Assembly: GCF_009827295.1 (NCBI RefSeq)
Contig: NZ_WTYD01000002.1
Location: 310,001 to 374,000 of the forward strand
Reading direction: 5' to 3'
Source: Qipengyuania pelagi
Lineage (GTDB): Bacteria > Pseudomonadota > Alphaproteobacteria > Sphingomonadales > Sphingomonadaceae
Length of the DNA stretch: 64,000 nt
Position numbers and translations under genes: made by a program. Below the pieces are notes generated by a model, which worked only from the letters and a program-made list of their open reading frames with translations, searched no databases and had not been told where the DNA came from. Of the stretch, positions 16,241 to 24,794 are shown one piece after another. How positions within the stretch are numbered: position 1 is the first letter of the stretch; each line of letters begins with the position of its first letter.

Positions 16241-17782
16241 ATGCGGGGAGGGGTGTCGCGTCGGGGCCGCCGGGCCAGCCTGATCGCCCTGGCGATGGGC
16301 TGCGCGCCGCTCTGCGCCGTCGCCACGCCCGCTTATGCCGACACGCTCCAGGAAGCGCTGACGCAGGCTTATATCAACAATCCGACACTGATGGCCGCGC
16401 GCGCCACTCTGCGCGCGACCGACGCGCAGGTCGAGGTCGAGCGCGCCGATGGCCGCCCCTCGGCCAATGCCAATGGCTCGGTAACCGAATTCATCGAACA
16501 GAGCTCGACCAGCTTCTTCACCCCCGACCGCGCCTTCAATCTGGGCGTCGATCTCGGCGTACCGATCTATTCGGGCGGTGCGATCAAGAACCGCATCCGC
16601 GCCGCCGACCAGCGGGTCGAGGCCGGCCGCGCCGATCTGCGCGGGACGGAAAGCGCCGTCTTCAGCCGCGTCGTCGCCGCCTATATGGACGTGTTGCGCG
16701 GGCAGGCGCTGGTCAGCCTCGCGCGCAATCAGGTCGAGGTGTTGGGCGTCAACACGCAGGCGACCAGCGACCGGTTTGAGATCGGCGACCTGACCCGCAC
16801 CGATGTCGCCCAGTCGCAATCGCGGCTGGCGCTGGCGCAGGGCAATCTGCGCAGCACCGAGGCCAATCTGATCGCCGCGCGCGAGGAGTATATCGCCCTT
16901 GTCGGCGAAGCGCCGACCGATCTCGCCCCGCCGCCGTCGCTGCCCGGCCTGCCCGCCAGTGTCGAGACCGCGGTGGACGTGGCGCTGGTCGCCAATCCCG
17001 ACCTCATCGCCGCGCGCGAACGTGCCGTGGCCGCCGGTTACGATATCGACGTCGCCGGATCGACCCGCCTGCCGCGCGTTTCGGTCTTCACTGGATACGA
17101 TTACCAGAACTTCCTCGGCAGCGTGCCGAACGCGGTCGATCCCGACAACCCGACCGGCCCGGTGATCGCCAGTCCGCAGACCTCCACGGCGGCGCAGGCG
17201 GGCGTGACCGTCTCGATCCCGTTGTTCCAAGGTGGGCGACCCGCCGCCCTGCAACGCCAGGCGCAGGCGCGCGCTTCCGCCGCGCTCGAACAGGTCATCG
17301 CCGCCGAGCGTGACGTGATCGCGCAGGTCCGCGCCGCCTATTCGAGCTGGCAGGCCTCGCTCGCCATCATCGAAAGCTCGCAGACCGCGGTCGACGCCGC
17401 ATCGCTCAGCCTCGAAGGCGTGAGGGCGGAAAACTCGATCGGCAATCGCACCATTCTCGAAGTGCTCAACGCCGAACAGGAATTGCTGAACGCGCGCGTC
17501 GATCTCGTGACCGCGCGGCGCAACGCCTATGTCGCTGCGTTCTCGCTGCTCGCCGCGATGGGCCGCGCCGAAGCGCGCGATCTGGGCCTTGCCGATGAAG
17601 GCGTGCTCTACGATCCGGTCGCCAATTACGATCGCGTCAGCGGCACCTGGTGGGACTGGAGCCGCGATCCCGATCCCGAGGCGATGAGCACATCGACCGC
17701 CGCGATTCCCGCCGCCACTGCCGAGGTGCCCGCTCAGCCCGCGCTCGAGACGGATGAAATGTCGGCCGAAAGCGGGTATTGA
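16241..17782 (+). CDS. tolC: TolC-family outer membrane efflux channel
   Basis: A 513-residue protein with a signal peptide ending near residue 32 (AVATPAYADTL), followed by two OEP repeats typical of TolC: DTLQEALTQAYINNPTL near the start of the mature protein and the second repeat near ETAVDVALVANPDLIAARE. Conserved features include PIYSGGAIKNRI, GDLTRTDVAQSQSRLALAQG and IGNRTILEVLNAEQELLNA. It forms the outer membrane exit duct for type I secretion and RND pumps. ATG 16241 lies 2 bp after the previous gene. The last 60 residues are a Pro/Ala/Glu-rich tail. Confidence 0.92.
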   Translation: MRGGVSRRGRRASLIALAMGCAPLCAVATPAYADTLQEALTQAYINNPTLMAARATLRATDAQVEVERADGRPSANANGSVTEFIEQSSTSFFTPDRAFNLGVDLGVPIYSGGAIKNRIRAADQRVEAGRADLRGTESAVFSRVVAAYMDVLRGQALVSLARNQVEVLGVNTQATSDRFEIGDLTRTDVAQSQSRLALAQGNLRSTEANLIAAREEYIALVGEAPTDLAPPPSLPGLPASVETAVDVALVANPDLIAARERAVAAGYDIDVAGSTRLPRVSVFTGYDYQNFLGSVPNAVDPDNPTGPVIASPQTSTAAQAGVTVSIPLFQGGRPAALQRQAQARASAALEQVIAAERDVIAQVRAAYSSWQASLAIIESSQTAVDAASLSLEGVRAENSIGNRTILEVLNAEQELLNARVDLVTARRNAYVAAFSLLAAMGRAEARDLGLADEGVLYDPVANYDRVSGTWWDWSRDPDPEAMSTSTAAIPAATAEVPAQPALETDEMSAESGY

Positions 17783-17848
17783 AGGATACGCGATTCGGCG
17801 GTCGGCGATTCGGCTTCGTCGGGTGGAGCAGGTCAGGGGGATTGGGCA

Positions 17849-18388
17849 GTGCAGCAACCGGGCGAACCTTCGGTCGAGGAAATCCTCGACTCGATCAAGA
17901 AAGTGATCGCGCGCGACAACCGCGAAGGCGCCATCGCCGAGCGGCGCAATCGCGCCCAGTCCGGTCCGCATTCGGATAGGCGTTCCGATGCACGGGCCGA
18001 GCCCATCGAACCCAGCGATGCCGAGGAAGCGGAAGAGATCCTCGAACTCGACGAAGACGCGATGGTCGCGCACTCTCCTTCGCGGGCCCATTCGCGGGTC
18101 CACTCTCAGGACGATGACGACCGGGATTCGGCTGATCATGACGAGGACGCGCCGCTGACCACCGAAGCCATGCGCAATTCGATCCAGGCCAATTTCGCCG
18201 CACTCGCCATGCTGTCCGAACCCGGCGCGAGCCCGCAGATCGTGCGCTCGGGCGAAACCTCGCTGGAAGGTCTGGTGCGCGAAATGCTGCGCCCGATGCT
18301 GGCCCAGTGGCTCGACACCAATCTGCCGCCCATGGTCGAAAAGCTGGTCAAGGACGAGATCACGCGGATCGCGGGCAAGCGCAGCTGA
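17849..18388 (+). CDS. popZ: PopZ-like polar organising protein (DUF2497)
   Basis: A 179-residue acidic protein with the two conserved ends of the PopZ/DUF2497 family: EPSVEEILDSIKKVIARDN at residues 6-24 and the C-terminal LEGLVREMLRPMLAQWLDTN plus LPPMVEKLVKDEITRI. The middle is a Glu/Asp/Ser-rich, apparently disordered spacer. In Caulobacter PopZ self-assembles at the cell poles and anchors the chromosome through ParB. The GTG start at 17849 is preceded by AGGGGG. It follows tolC by 66 bp. Confidence 0.82.
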   Translation: MQQPGEPSVEEILDSIKKVIARDNREGAIAERRNRAQSGPHSDRRSDARAEPIEPSDAEEAEEILELDEDAMVAHSPSRAHSRVHSQDDDDRDSADHDEDAPLTTEAMRNSIQANFAALAMLSEPGASPQIVRSGETSLEGLVREMLRPMLAQWLDTNLPPMVEKLVKDEITRIAGKRS

Positions 18389-18447
18389 GCGGCCAGCTGA
18401 ATCGATTGTCTTTGCCCGGTTGATCGCGCGCGGCTAACATCGCGCGC

Positions 18448-20634
18448 ATGACCATGTTTTCACGCCCGGCGAGCCGTTTCGCCCTTCTCGCCGCCAGTCT
18501 CACCGCCAGCGCCGCAGCTCTCGCTATCGCAGCGCCCGTTTCGGCCCAGCAAAGCGCCCCGGCGGCGGCCACCGCACCCGCACCGATGAGCGCGCAGGAC
18601 CTCATCACCCTGCCGCGCCTCGGCGCGCCGACCGTGTCGGCGGATGGGCGCTTGGCGGTCTACACCGTCACCGATACCGATCCCGCGAGCTATGCGCGCA
18701 CCGGCGTGCCCTACCTGCTCGACTTGACGCGCGAGGGCGCGCAGCCGGTCCGGCTCGATTTCGGCGGCCCGGTGTCGGGCCTCAGCTTCGGGCCGGACGG
18801 TCAGCTCTATTTCCTCTCGGACCGCAAGCCGACCGCTTCGGGCGACGAACGCGCGCGCGTCTGGCGCGCCAGCGTGACGCCCGCGGGGCGCGTGGGGACG
18901 CCCGCGCAGGTCAGCAGTTTCGACACCGCTGTCGATGGTTTCGCCGTCTCTCCCAAGGGCGACAAGCTCGCGGTCTGGGCCGAAGTCGCGCGCGGCTGCC
19001 CGCAATTCGGCTGCGAGACCGATGGGACCGCGCATCTGACCGGTCCCGGCGACGGGCGGCTCTATCAGGGCGACGAAGGCTTCGTGCGCCATTGGGACAG
19101 TTGGGAGACGCCCGGCACGGTCAGCCGCGTCTTCGTGTTCGATCTCGCGCAGGGCCGGACCTCCGGTAGCGGCGTCGCGGTGGACGGACCGATCGGCGCG
19201 GGCGGACCTTCGGGCGACACGCCGACCAAGCCGTTCGGCGGCAGTGAGGATATCGCCTGGGCACCCGACGGGTCGGGCCTCTATTTCGTCGCGCGCGAAG
19301 CCGACGGGGCCGAGCCGGCCTCGACCAATCTCGATATCTGGTTCTCGGACCTCAGCGGCAAACCGCCCGTCAATCTGACTGCCGCGAACCAGGCCTATGA
19401 CGCGCTGCCGACGCCCTCGCCCAACGGCCAGTATCTCGCCTACGTCGCCATGGCCCGCCCGACTTACGAGGCGGACCGGATGGTGGTGATGCTGCGTGAC
19501 GTGAAGACGGGCGTGGTCACGCCGTTGACGCAGGATTTCGACCGCAGCTTCGGCACGCTCGCCTGGACCCCCGACAGCCGCTATCTGATCGCCACCGCGC
19601 AGGACGTGCTCGATACGCCCGCCTTCCGCATCGATCCGCAGACCGGCGCGATCGACAAGCTCGACCTGATGGCAGGCAATGAAGCGCATATCGCCAATGT
19701 GATGCCGCTGGTCGACGATCGCCTGCTGTTCACGCGCGATTCGATCGCGGCGCCGTCCGAACTGTATCTCTCGCAAGGTTATGGCCAGGCCGTGCCGCTG
19801 ACCGAAATCACCACGCAGCGCGTCGCCGCGCTTGCTCCGGTCGAGGTCGAACGCTTCAGCTTCAAGGGCGCGAATGGGGATACGGTCTGGGGCCAGATCA
19901 CCAAGCTGGCGAACCAGGCCGGGCCGATGCCCGCCATCCTTTACGTCCATGGCGGTCCGCAGGGATCCTTCAATGACGGCTGGTCGACACGCTGGAATCC
20001 GCGCGTCGTCGCCAGCCAGGGCTATGCCGTGATCTCGGTCGATTTCCACGGGTCCACCGGATACGGTCAGGCCTTTACCGACAGTATCCGCCGCGACTGG
20101 GGCGGCAAGCCGCTGGAAGATCTGCAGAAGGGCCTCGCCGCCGCGCTGGAACTCGATCCGCAGATCGACGGCACGCGCGCCTGCGCCATGGGTGCGAGCT
20201 ATGGCGGCTACATGATGAACTGGATCGCGGGCCAGTGGTCCGACCGGTTCGACTGCCTGGTGCAGCATGACGGGTTGTTCGACATGCGCAGCTTCTATTA
20301 CGCCACCGAGGAATTGTGGTTTCCGCGCTGGGATTTCGGCGGCACCTATGCCGAACAATCCGCGCTTTACGAGAAGTGGAATCCGGTCAACCACGTCGAC
20401 AAATGGCAGACGCCGATGCTGGTCATCACGGGCGAAAAGGATTTCCGCGTTCCCTATACGCAAGGGATCCAGAGCTTCACCGCCTTGCAGGAGCGCAATA
20501 TCCCGAGCCAGCTGCTCGTCTTCCCGAACGAGAACCACTGGGTCCTGAATGCGAAGAATTCGCGCCAATGGCACGATACCGTGTTCGCCTGGCTGGATCG
20601 CTGGCTGAAGCCTGAGGGCACGGCTGCCGAATGA
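18448..20634 (+). CDS. secreted S9-family prolyl oligopeptidase-like peptidase
   Basis: A 728-residue exported serine peptidase. A signal peptide (to about residue 35, PVSAQQ) precedes an atypical beta-propeller with WD-like APDGSGLYF and [10 protein letters not shown] repeats (about residues 50-430). The catalytic alpha/beta-hydrolase domain follows, with [15 protein letters not shown], the nucleophile in [11 protein letters not shown], Asp in [11 protein letters not shown] and His in NENHWVL. Such enzymes cut short peptides after Pro or small residues in the periplasm. The stop overlaps the start of the ferredoxin-like gene by 4 bp (ATGA). Confidence 0.92.
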   Translation: MTMFSRPASRFALLAASLTASAAALAIAAPVSAQQSAPAAATAPAPMSAQDLITLPRLGAPTVSADGRLAVYTVTDTDPASYARTGVPYLLDLTREGAQPVRLDFGGPVSGLSFGPDGQLYFLSDRKPTASGDERARVWRASVTPAGRVGTPAQVSSFDTAVDGFAVSPKGDKLAVWAEVARGCPQFGCETDGTAHLTGPGDGRLYQGDEGFVRHWDSWETPGTVSRVFVFDLAQGRTSGSGVAVDGPIGAGGPSGDTPTKPFGGSEDIAWAPDGSGLYFVAREADGAEPASTNLDIWFSDLSGKPPVNLTAANQAYDALPTPSPNGQYLAYVAMARPTYEADRMVVMLRDVKTGVVTPLTQDFDRSFGTLAWTPDSRYLIATAQDVLDTPAFRIDPQTGAIDKLDLMAGNEAHIANVMPLVDDRLLFTRDSIAAPSELYLSQGYGQAVPLTEITTQRVAALAPVEVERFSFKGANGDTVWGQITKLANQAGPMPAILYVHGGPQGSFNDGWSTRWNPRVVASQGYAVISVDFHGSTGYGQAFTDSIRRDWGGKPLEDLQKGLAAALELDPQIDGTRACAMGASYGGYMMNWIAGQWSDRFDCLVQHDGLFDMRSFYYATEELWFPRWDFGGTYAEQSALYEKWNPVNHVDKWQTPMLVITGEKDFRVPYTQGIQSFTALQERNIPSQLLVFPNENHWVLNAKNSRQWHDTVFAWLDRWLKPEGTAAE

Positions 20635-21038
20635 GTCGCGACGACAAGGCCGAAAGGCATCTGCGCAAGGCGGAGCGCGCTTTGTCCAAGATCGGCGGCG
20701 AAACGGTCGAGCGGCACATCTTCCTGTGCGCGCTGTCTGAAAAGCAGAAATGCTGTTCGCGTGACGAGGGCAAGGCGGCCTGGAGCTTCCTGAAGACGCG
20801 GCTGAAGCAGTTGAAGCTGGCGGGCCCGAAAAAGGGCGAGGGGCCGGATGCGACCGGCGGAATCCAGCGCACCAAGGCGGACTGCCTTCAGGTCTGCACC
20901 ATGGGGCCGATCGCGGTCGTCTGGCCCGACCGGGTCTGGTATCATTCCTGCACGCCCAGCACGCTCGAACGCATCATTCAGGAGCATCTGATCGGCGGCG
21001 TTCCGGTGGAGGAGTTCCGCCTGCGCGGCCAAGACTAG
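20631..21038 (+). CDS. thioredoxin-like [2Fe-2S] ferredoxin
   Basis: A 135-residue protein resembling thioredoxin-fold ferredoxins. Candidate cluster ligands are Cys33 and Cys42 ([12 protein letters not shown]) and Cys85 and Cys89 ([10 protein letters not shown]), which give the expected CxnC and CxxxC pairs, followed by [14 protein letters not shown]. It is translationally coupled to the S9 peptidase (4 bp overlap), although no functional link between the two is obvious. The electron-transfer partner is unknown. Confidence 0.82.
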   Translation: MSRDDKAERHLRKAERALSKIGGETVERHIFLCALSEKQKCCSRDEGKAAWSFLKTRLKQLKLAGPKKGEGPDATGGIQRTKADCLQVCTMGPIAVVWPDRVWYHSCTPSTLERIIQEHLIGGVPVEEFRLRGQD

Positions 21039-21069
21039 CGGGCGGGACTGATTCGAACCTTTTTCAAGG

Positions 21070-21088
21070 CTAACGCGAAATTAACCAT
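21070..21088 (+). promoter_or_regulatory. CtrA-like binding site
   Basis: CTAA-N7-TTAACCAT begins at 21070. The second half-site TTAACCAT (21081-21088) matches the extended CtrA half-site, and the first half differs from TTAA at one base. It lies 44 bp upstream of the gene at 21132. In Caulobacter, CtrA controls cell-cycle and motility genes through TTAA-N7-TTAA. Assignment is by motif only. Confidence 0.4.
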
Positions 21089-21131
21089 CATGGGCGAAAC
21101 CTGTCTCTCGCAAACAGGGAGGGCCCTTCAC

Positions 21132-21659
21132 ATGGCCATTGCGAAGACAGCGTCCGTCACCATCGCCGAAATGCGCGAATTTGCGAGCTTCACCGCCGCC
21201 GAACAGCGTTACATCCGCCGCAGCCTCGATATCGGGCTGGGCCGATGCGATGCCTTCCGCGTCTGGGGCAGGAATGCGCGCGAGAACGCGGCGATCAGAA
21301 GCCAGTATGTCGCCTATCAGGAACTGAAGGCGCTGCGCCACGCGATCCCGAACGAGACCGGCTTCGATGCGGTCGAAGGCTTCATCGGCAAGCTGACCCG
21401 CGTCGCCGCCTTCGACCTGGCGCAGGAGCGGATCGACTGCTTTTCGAGCTTCCGCTTCCTCTACGAACGCCTGCTCGGGCCCGAGGCACGGCCCTGGCTG
21501 CCGAGCGCCTTCTGCGCCGCCGCCGCGCTGCCGCAGATCCAGCCCCAGCGCCGCAAGCTGCTGCTCCAGTCGCTGAGCGAGACCGCGGCGACCGCACCGG
21601 GCTGGTCCGACCGCGCGCCCGGCTTCTACCCCGAATACATCGCGGAAGCCGCCGCCTGA
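21132..21659 (+). CDS. conserved protein of unknown function behind a CtrA-like site
   Basis: A 175-residue soluble protein, predicted largely helical. It starts MAIAKTASVTIAEMREFASF and carries AEQRYIRRSLDIGLGRCDAF and a C-terminal LPSAFCAAAALPQIQPQRRK. ATG 21132 is preceded by AGGGAGGG. I recognise no domain. The CtrA-like site upstream, and the proximity of popZ 3 kb away, make a cell-cycle or polarity role conceivable, but nothing in the protein shows it. Confidence 0.6.
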   Translation: MAIAKTASVTIAEMREFASFTAAEQRYIRRSLDIGLGRCDAFRVWGRNARENAAIRSQYVAYQELKALRHAIPNETGFDAVEGFIGKLTRVAAFDLAQERIDCFSSFRFLYERLLGPEARPWLPSAFCAAAALPQIQPQRRKLLLQSLSETAATAPGWSDRAPGFYPEYIAEAAA

Positions 21660-21726
21660 TTCATCTCTTAATACTGGTCGCGTCTTAGGTCTGGTCGCGC
21701 CACCACGCCTCGCTTATGGCGCGGGC

Positions 21727-22842
21727 ATGGATGGCGCGCCCGAACCCTTGCAAACCACGGCCCGGACGCCCTTTCTGGCCCCGCCGATCTGGTCGATCGC
21801 GATTCCGGTGCTGGGTCTCGGCGTGGCGCTTGCCCCCCTTCCTGGCTCGAGCCTGCTGCTGGTCGCGGTCGTCCTGGTCCTCTGCGCGGTGATCACCTCG
21901 GCGGTCTTCCATGCGGAGACTCTCGCGCAATATCTCGGCGAACCGTTCGGGACGCTGGTGCTGGCGCTGGCCGTCACGGTCATCGAATGTTCGCTGATCG
22001 TGTCGATCATGCTGAGCGAGGGCGCGCAGGCGCAGGCCCTTGCGCGCGATACCCTGATCGCAGCGATCATGATCACGATCAACGGCGTGGTCGGCGTGTG
22101 CCTGTTGGTCGGCGGGCGAAGGCATTTCGCGCAGAGCTATACCCAGTCGGGCGTGAGCGCGGGGCTGGCCATGCTCGCTACCCTGGCCGTTCTCACGCTG
22201 ATCCTGCCCAATTACACGATCAGCGCGGGCGGGGCGTTCTACAACGACACCCAATTGCTGTTCGTCGCGATCGTATCGCTGGTGATCTACGGCACGTTCG
22301 TGATGGCGCAGACGATCCGCCACCGGGAGGATTTCCTGCACGAACAGCCCGAAACGGCAAGGGACGACCAGGCTGCAGAGGTCACGAGGCGACGCGCGCT
22401 CGTGGCGGGCCTGCTTTTGATCGCGGCCCTCACGGCGGTCGTCCTGCTGGCGACGGCGCTGTCGCCCACGATCGAATCGGTGGTCGCCTCGCTCGGCGCG
22501 CCGCGCGCCCTTGTCGGGATTCTGATCGCCATGCTGGTGCTCGCGCCCGAAGGCTTCGCCGCCGTCCGCGCGGCGCGGGCCAATCGCGTGCAGACCAGCC
22601 TCAACCTCGCCATCGGATCGGCTCTGGCCACGATCGGCCTCACCATCCCGACCGTCGCGATGGTCGCCCTGTTCCTGGGGCTGGACCTCGAACTCGGCCT
22701 GTCGATGCGCTCGACCGTCCTGCTGGCGCTGACCCTGCTGGTGGCGACGCTGACGCTGGGAAGGGGCCGGACCACCATCGTCCAGGGCGTGATCCACCTC
22801 GTGATCTTCGCGACCTATCTGTTCGTGACGATCGTTCCCTAG
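21727..22842 (+). CDS. chaA: calcium/proton antiporter (ChaA/CaCA family)
   Basis: A 371-residue inner membrane protein with about eleven hydrophobic helices in two related halves. The acidic transport motifs of the CaCA superfamily are present as GTLVLALAVTVIECSLIVSI (first half) and LVLAPEGFAAVRAARANRVQ (second half), as in ChaA-type Ca2+(Na+)/H+ exchangers. A polar loop separates the halves at about residues 200-220. It converges with the acyl-CoA synthetase gene 16 bp downstream. Confidence 0.87.
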   Translation: MDGAPEPLQTTARTPFLAPPIWSIAIPVLGLGVALAPLPGSSLLLVAVVLVLCAVITSAVFHAETLAQYLGEPFGTLVLALAVTVIECSLIVSIMLSEGAQAQALARDTLIAAIMITINGVVGVCLLVGGRRHFAQSYTQSGVSAGLAMLATLAVLTLILPNYTISAGGAFYNDTQLLFVAIVSLVIYGTFVMAQTIRHREDFLHEQPETARDDQAAEVTRRRALVAGLLLIAALTAVVLLATALSPTIESVVASLGAPRALVGILIAMLVLAPEGFAAVRAARANRVQTSLNLAIGSALATIGLTIPTVAMVALFLGLDLELGLSMRSTVLLALTLLVATLTLGRGRTTIVQGVIHLVIFATYLFVTIVP

Positions 22843-22858
22843 GCGCTCCTAATAGCGC

Positions 22859-24664
22859 TCATCCGCGATAGAGCGCGTCCAGCCGCTCGCCATAGCGTTC
22901 CTTAATCTTGTGGCGGCGGATCTTCATCGAGGGGGTCATTTCCTCGTTCTCGATCGTGAAGGGTTCGTCCGCCAGCACGATCTGGCGCACCTTTTCGACC
23001 ACCGACAGATCCCTGTTCACCCGGTCGACCGCAGCGCGGATCGCGGCCTTGAATTCGGGCAGGTCGGCCACCTGCTTGCAGTCGAATTTCTTGTTCTGCG
23101 CCTGGCACCATTCCAGCATCCATTCCGCATCGGGAACGATCAGGCCGACGATGTAGGGCCGCTTGTCGCCCACCACCATCGCCTGCCCGATCTCGGGCTG
23201 GAGCGTCAGCATCCCTTCGACCTTCTGGGGCGCGACATTGTCGCCCTTGTCGTTGACGATCATGTCCTTCTTGCGATCGGTGATGACGATCCGGCCCTTG
23301 GCGTCGAGATGGCCGATATCGCCGGTGTGGAGCCAGCCGTCCCTGATCGTCCGCTCGGTCTCGGCATCGTTGTGCCAATATCCGTGCATCACGAGTTCGC
23401 CGCGCACCAGGATCTCGCCATCTTCCGCGATCCGCACATCGACGCCGCGCATGGGCGGGCCGACGCTTTCCATCGCGATGCCCGCGCGCGGGCGATTGCA
23501 GCTGATGACGGGCCCGGCCTCGGTCTGGCCGTAACCCTGAAGCAGGGTCAGGCCCATCGAATCGAAGAACACGCCGACTTCGGGATTGAGCGGCGCGCCG
23601 CCCGATACCATCGCCTTCAACCGCCCGCCGAAGCGCTGGCGGATCTTGGGGCGCAACAGCTTTTCATAGACCACGTTGCGCGCGCCATCGCCGAGCTTGC
23701 GCCTGCCGTCCGCCCGCCGCTGGCCGAGCGCGAGCGCGCCTTCCATCAGACGCTGCGCCGCGCCGCCCTGTTTCGTGACCTGTTTCATGATCCGTGTGCG
23801 CAGAACTTCGAACAGGCGCGGGACGACGACCATGATCGTCGGCCGGGTTTCCTCGATATTGGCGGCGAGCTTTTCCAGCCCCTCGGCGTAATAGATCTGG
23901 GCGCCGACCGCGATCGGGAGATACTGGCCGCCAGTATGCTCGTAAGCGTGGCTCAGCGGCAGGAAGCTCAGGAACCGTTCGTCTTCGGCAATCCCGAAAT
24001 CCTCGACCAGAATCTCGCCCGCTCCCGCCACGTTGCACAGGATGGCGCCGTGATGCTGCAACACGCCGCGCGGTGCGCCACCGGTGCCGCTGGTGTAGAT
24101 GATGCAGGCGGTGTCGCCGCGCCCGATCCCCTTCAGCCGCGCATCGACCGCGCTGCGCGCCGCAGCGGCATCGCCGGAAATCATCTGGCTCCACCCGTGG
24201 CAGGCCAGGTTCCCGCCCTGATAGCCGCGCACCTCGTCGATCGGGATGATGTGGTTGGCGATCCCCGTGCGGAAGATCGCCGGGATCAGCGGCTTGGCGA
24301 GCTTGTCGGTCGAGACGATGACCGCCTTCGCGCCCGAATTGTCGAGGATGTGCTGGTGGTCGCGCTCGGTATTGGTGGTGTAGGCGGGCACGGTGATGCA
24401 GCCTGCCGCCATGATGCCGAGATCGGCGATGCACCATTCGGGCCGGTTCTCGCTGACCAGGGCGACCCGGTCCCCATCCACCAGACCCAGACCCCGCAGG
24501 CTTTCCGCCAATACGCAGACCTGGTCCGCCGCCTCGCGCCAGCTGATCGTCTGCCAGCTGCCCTGCCTTTTCGCGCCGAGAAACGGTTTGTCGCCATTCT
24601 CGTCGGCACGTTTCAGAAACAGCTCGACCAGATTGTTGGCGGCATCGATATCGTCCAGCACCAA
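22859..24664 (-). CDS. long-chain acyl-CoA synthetase (AMP-forming)
   Basis: A 601-residue adenylate-forming enzyme of the FAA1/long-chain fatty acyl-CoA ligase branch. Visible motifs are the P-loop-like IIYTSGTGGAPRGVLQHHG, GYGQTEAGPVISCN, WLHTGDIGHLDAKGRIVITDRKKD and a C-terminal lysine region EEMTPSMKIRRHKIKERYG. It activates fatty acids for beta-oxidation or lipid synthesis. It follows ggt on the same strand after a 130 bp gap. Confidence 0.9.
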   Translation of the reverse strand: MVLDDIDAANNLVELFLKRADENGDKPFLGAKRQGSWQTISWREAADQVCVLAESLRGLGLVDGDRVALVSENRPEWCIADLGIMAAGCITVPAYTTNTERDHQHILDNSGAKAVIVSTDKLAKPLIPAIFRTGIANHIIPIDEVRGYQGGNLACHGWSQMISGDAAAARSAVDARLKGIGRGDTACIIYTSGTGGAPRGVLQHHGAILCNVAGAGEILVEDFGIAEDERFLSFLPLSHAYEHTGGQYLPIAVGAQIYYAEGLEKLAANIEETRPTIMVVVPRLFEVLRTRIMKQVTKQGGAAQRLMEGALALGQRRADGRRKLGDGARNVVYEKLLRPKIRQRFGGRLKAMVSGGAPLNPEVGVFFDSMGLTLLQGYGQTEAGPVISCNRPRAGIAMESVGPPMRGVDVRIAEDGEILVRGELVMHGYWHNDAETERTIRDGWLHTGDIGHLDAKGRIVITDRKKDMIVNDKGDNVAPQKVEGMLTLQPEIGQAMVVGDKRPYIVGLIVPDAEWMLEWCQAQNKKFDCKQVADLPEFKAAIRAAVDRVNRDLSVVEKVRQIVLADEPFTIENEEMTPSMKIRRHKIKERYGERLDALYRG

Positions 24665-24794
24665 AGGCTCGTCCCTCCTCGCAGATCGCTTCGCGAGCGT
24701 CCGGCCCGGATGTCTTGTCCGTTCGCGCGACCGCTTCAGCGCGCGGGTTTACGAAGAAGGGTTCGTTACGGCAAGCCTGCTGGGGTAGGGCCTG

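Noticed and set aside
15926..18139. A 737-codon minus-strand frame
   Set aside because: It is antisense to tolC and popZ, both with clear family motifs.
18424..18447. GCGCGC-rich repeat just before the S9 peptidase as an operator
   Set aside because: It is a short, low-complexity GC sequence that is common in this genome and has no clear dyad spacing.
18460..20574. A 704-codon open frame opposite the S9 peptidase
   Set aside because: Composition rich in Arg/Asp/Gly/Val with no motif; a shadow of the peptidase gene.
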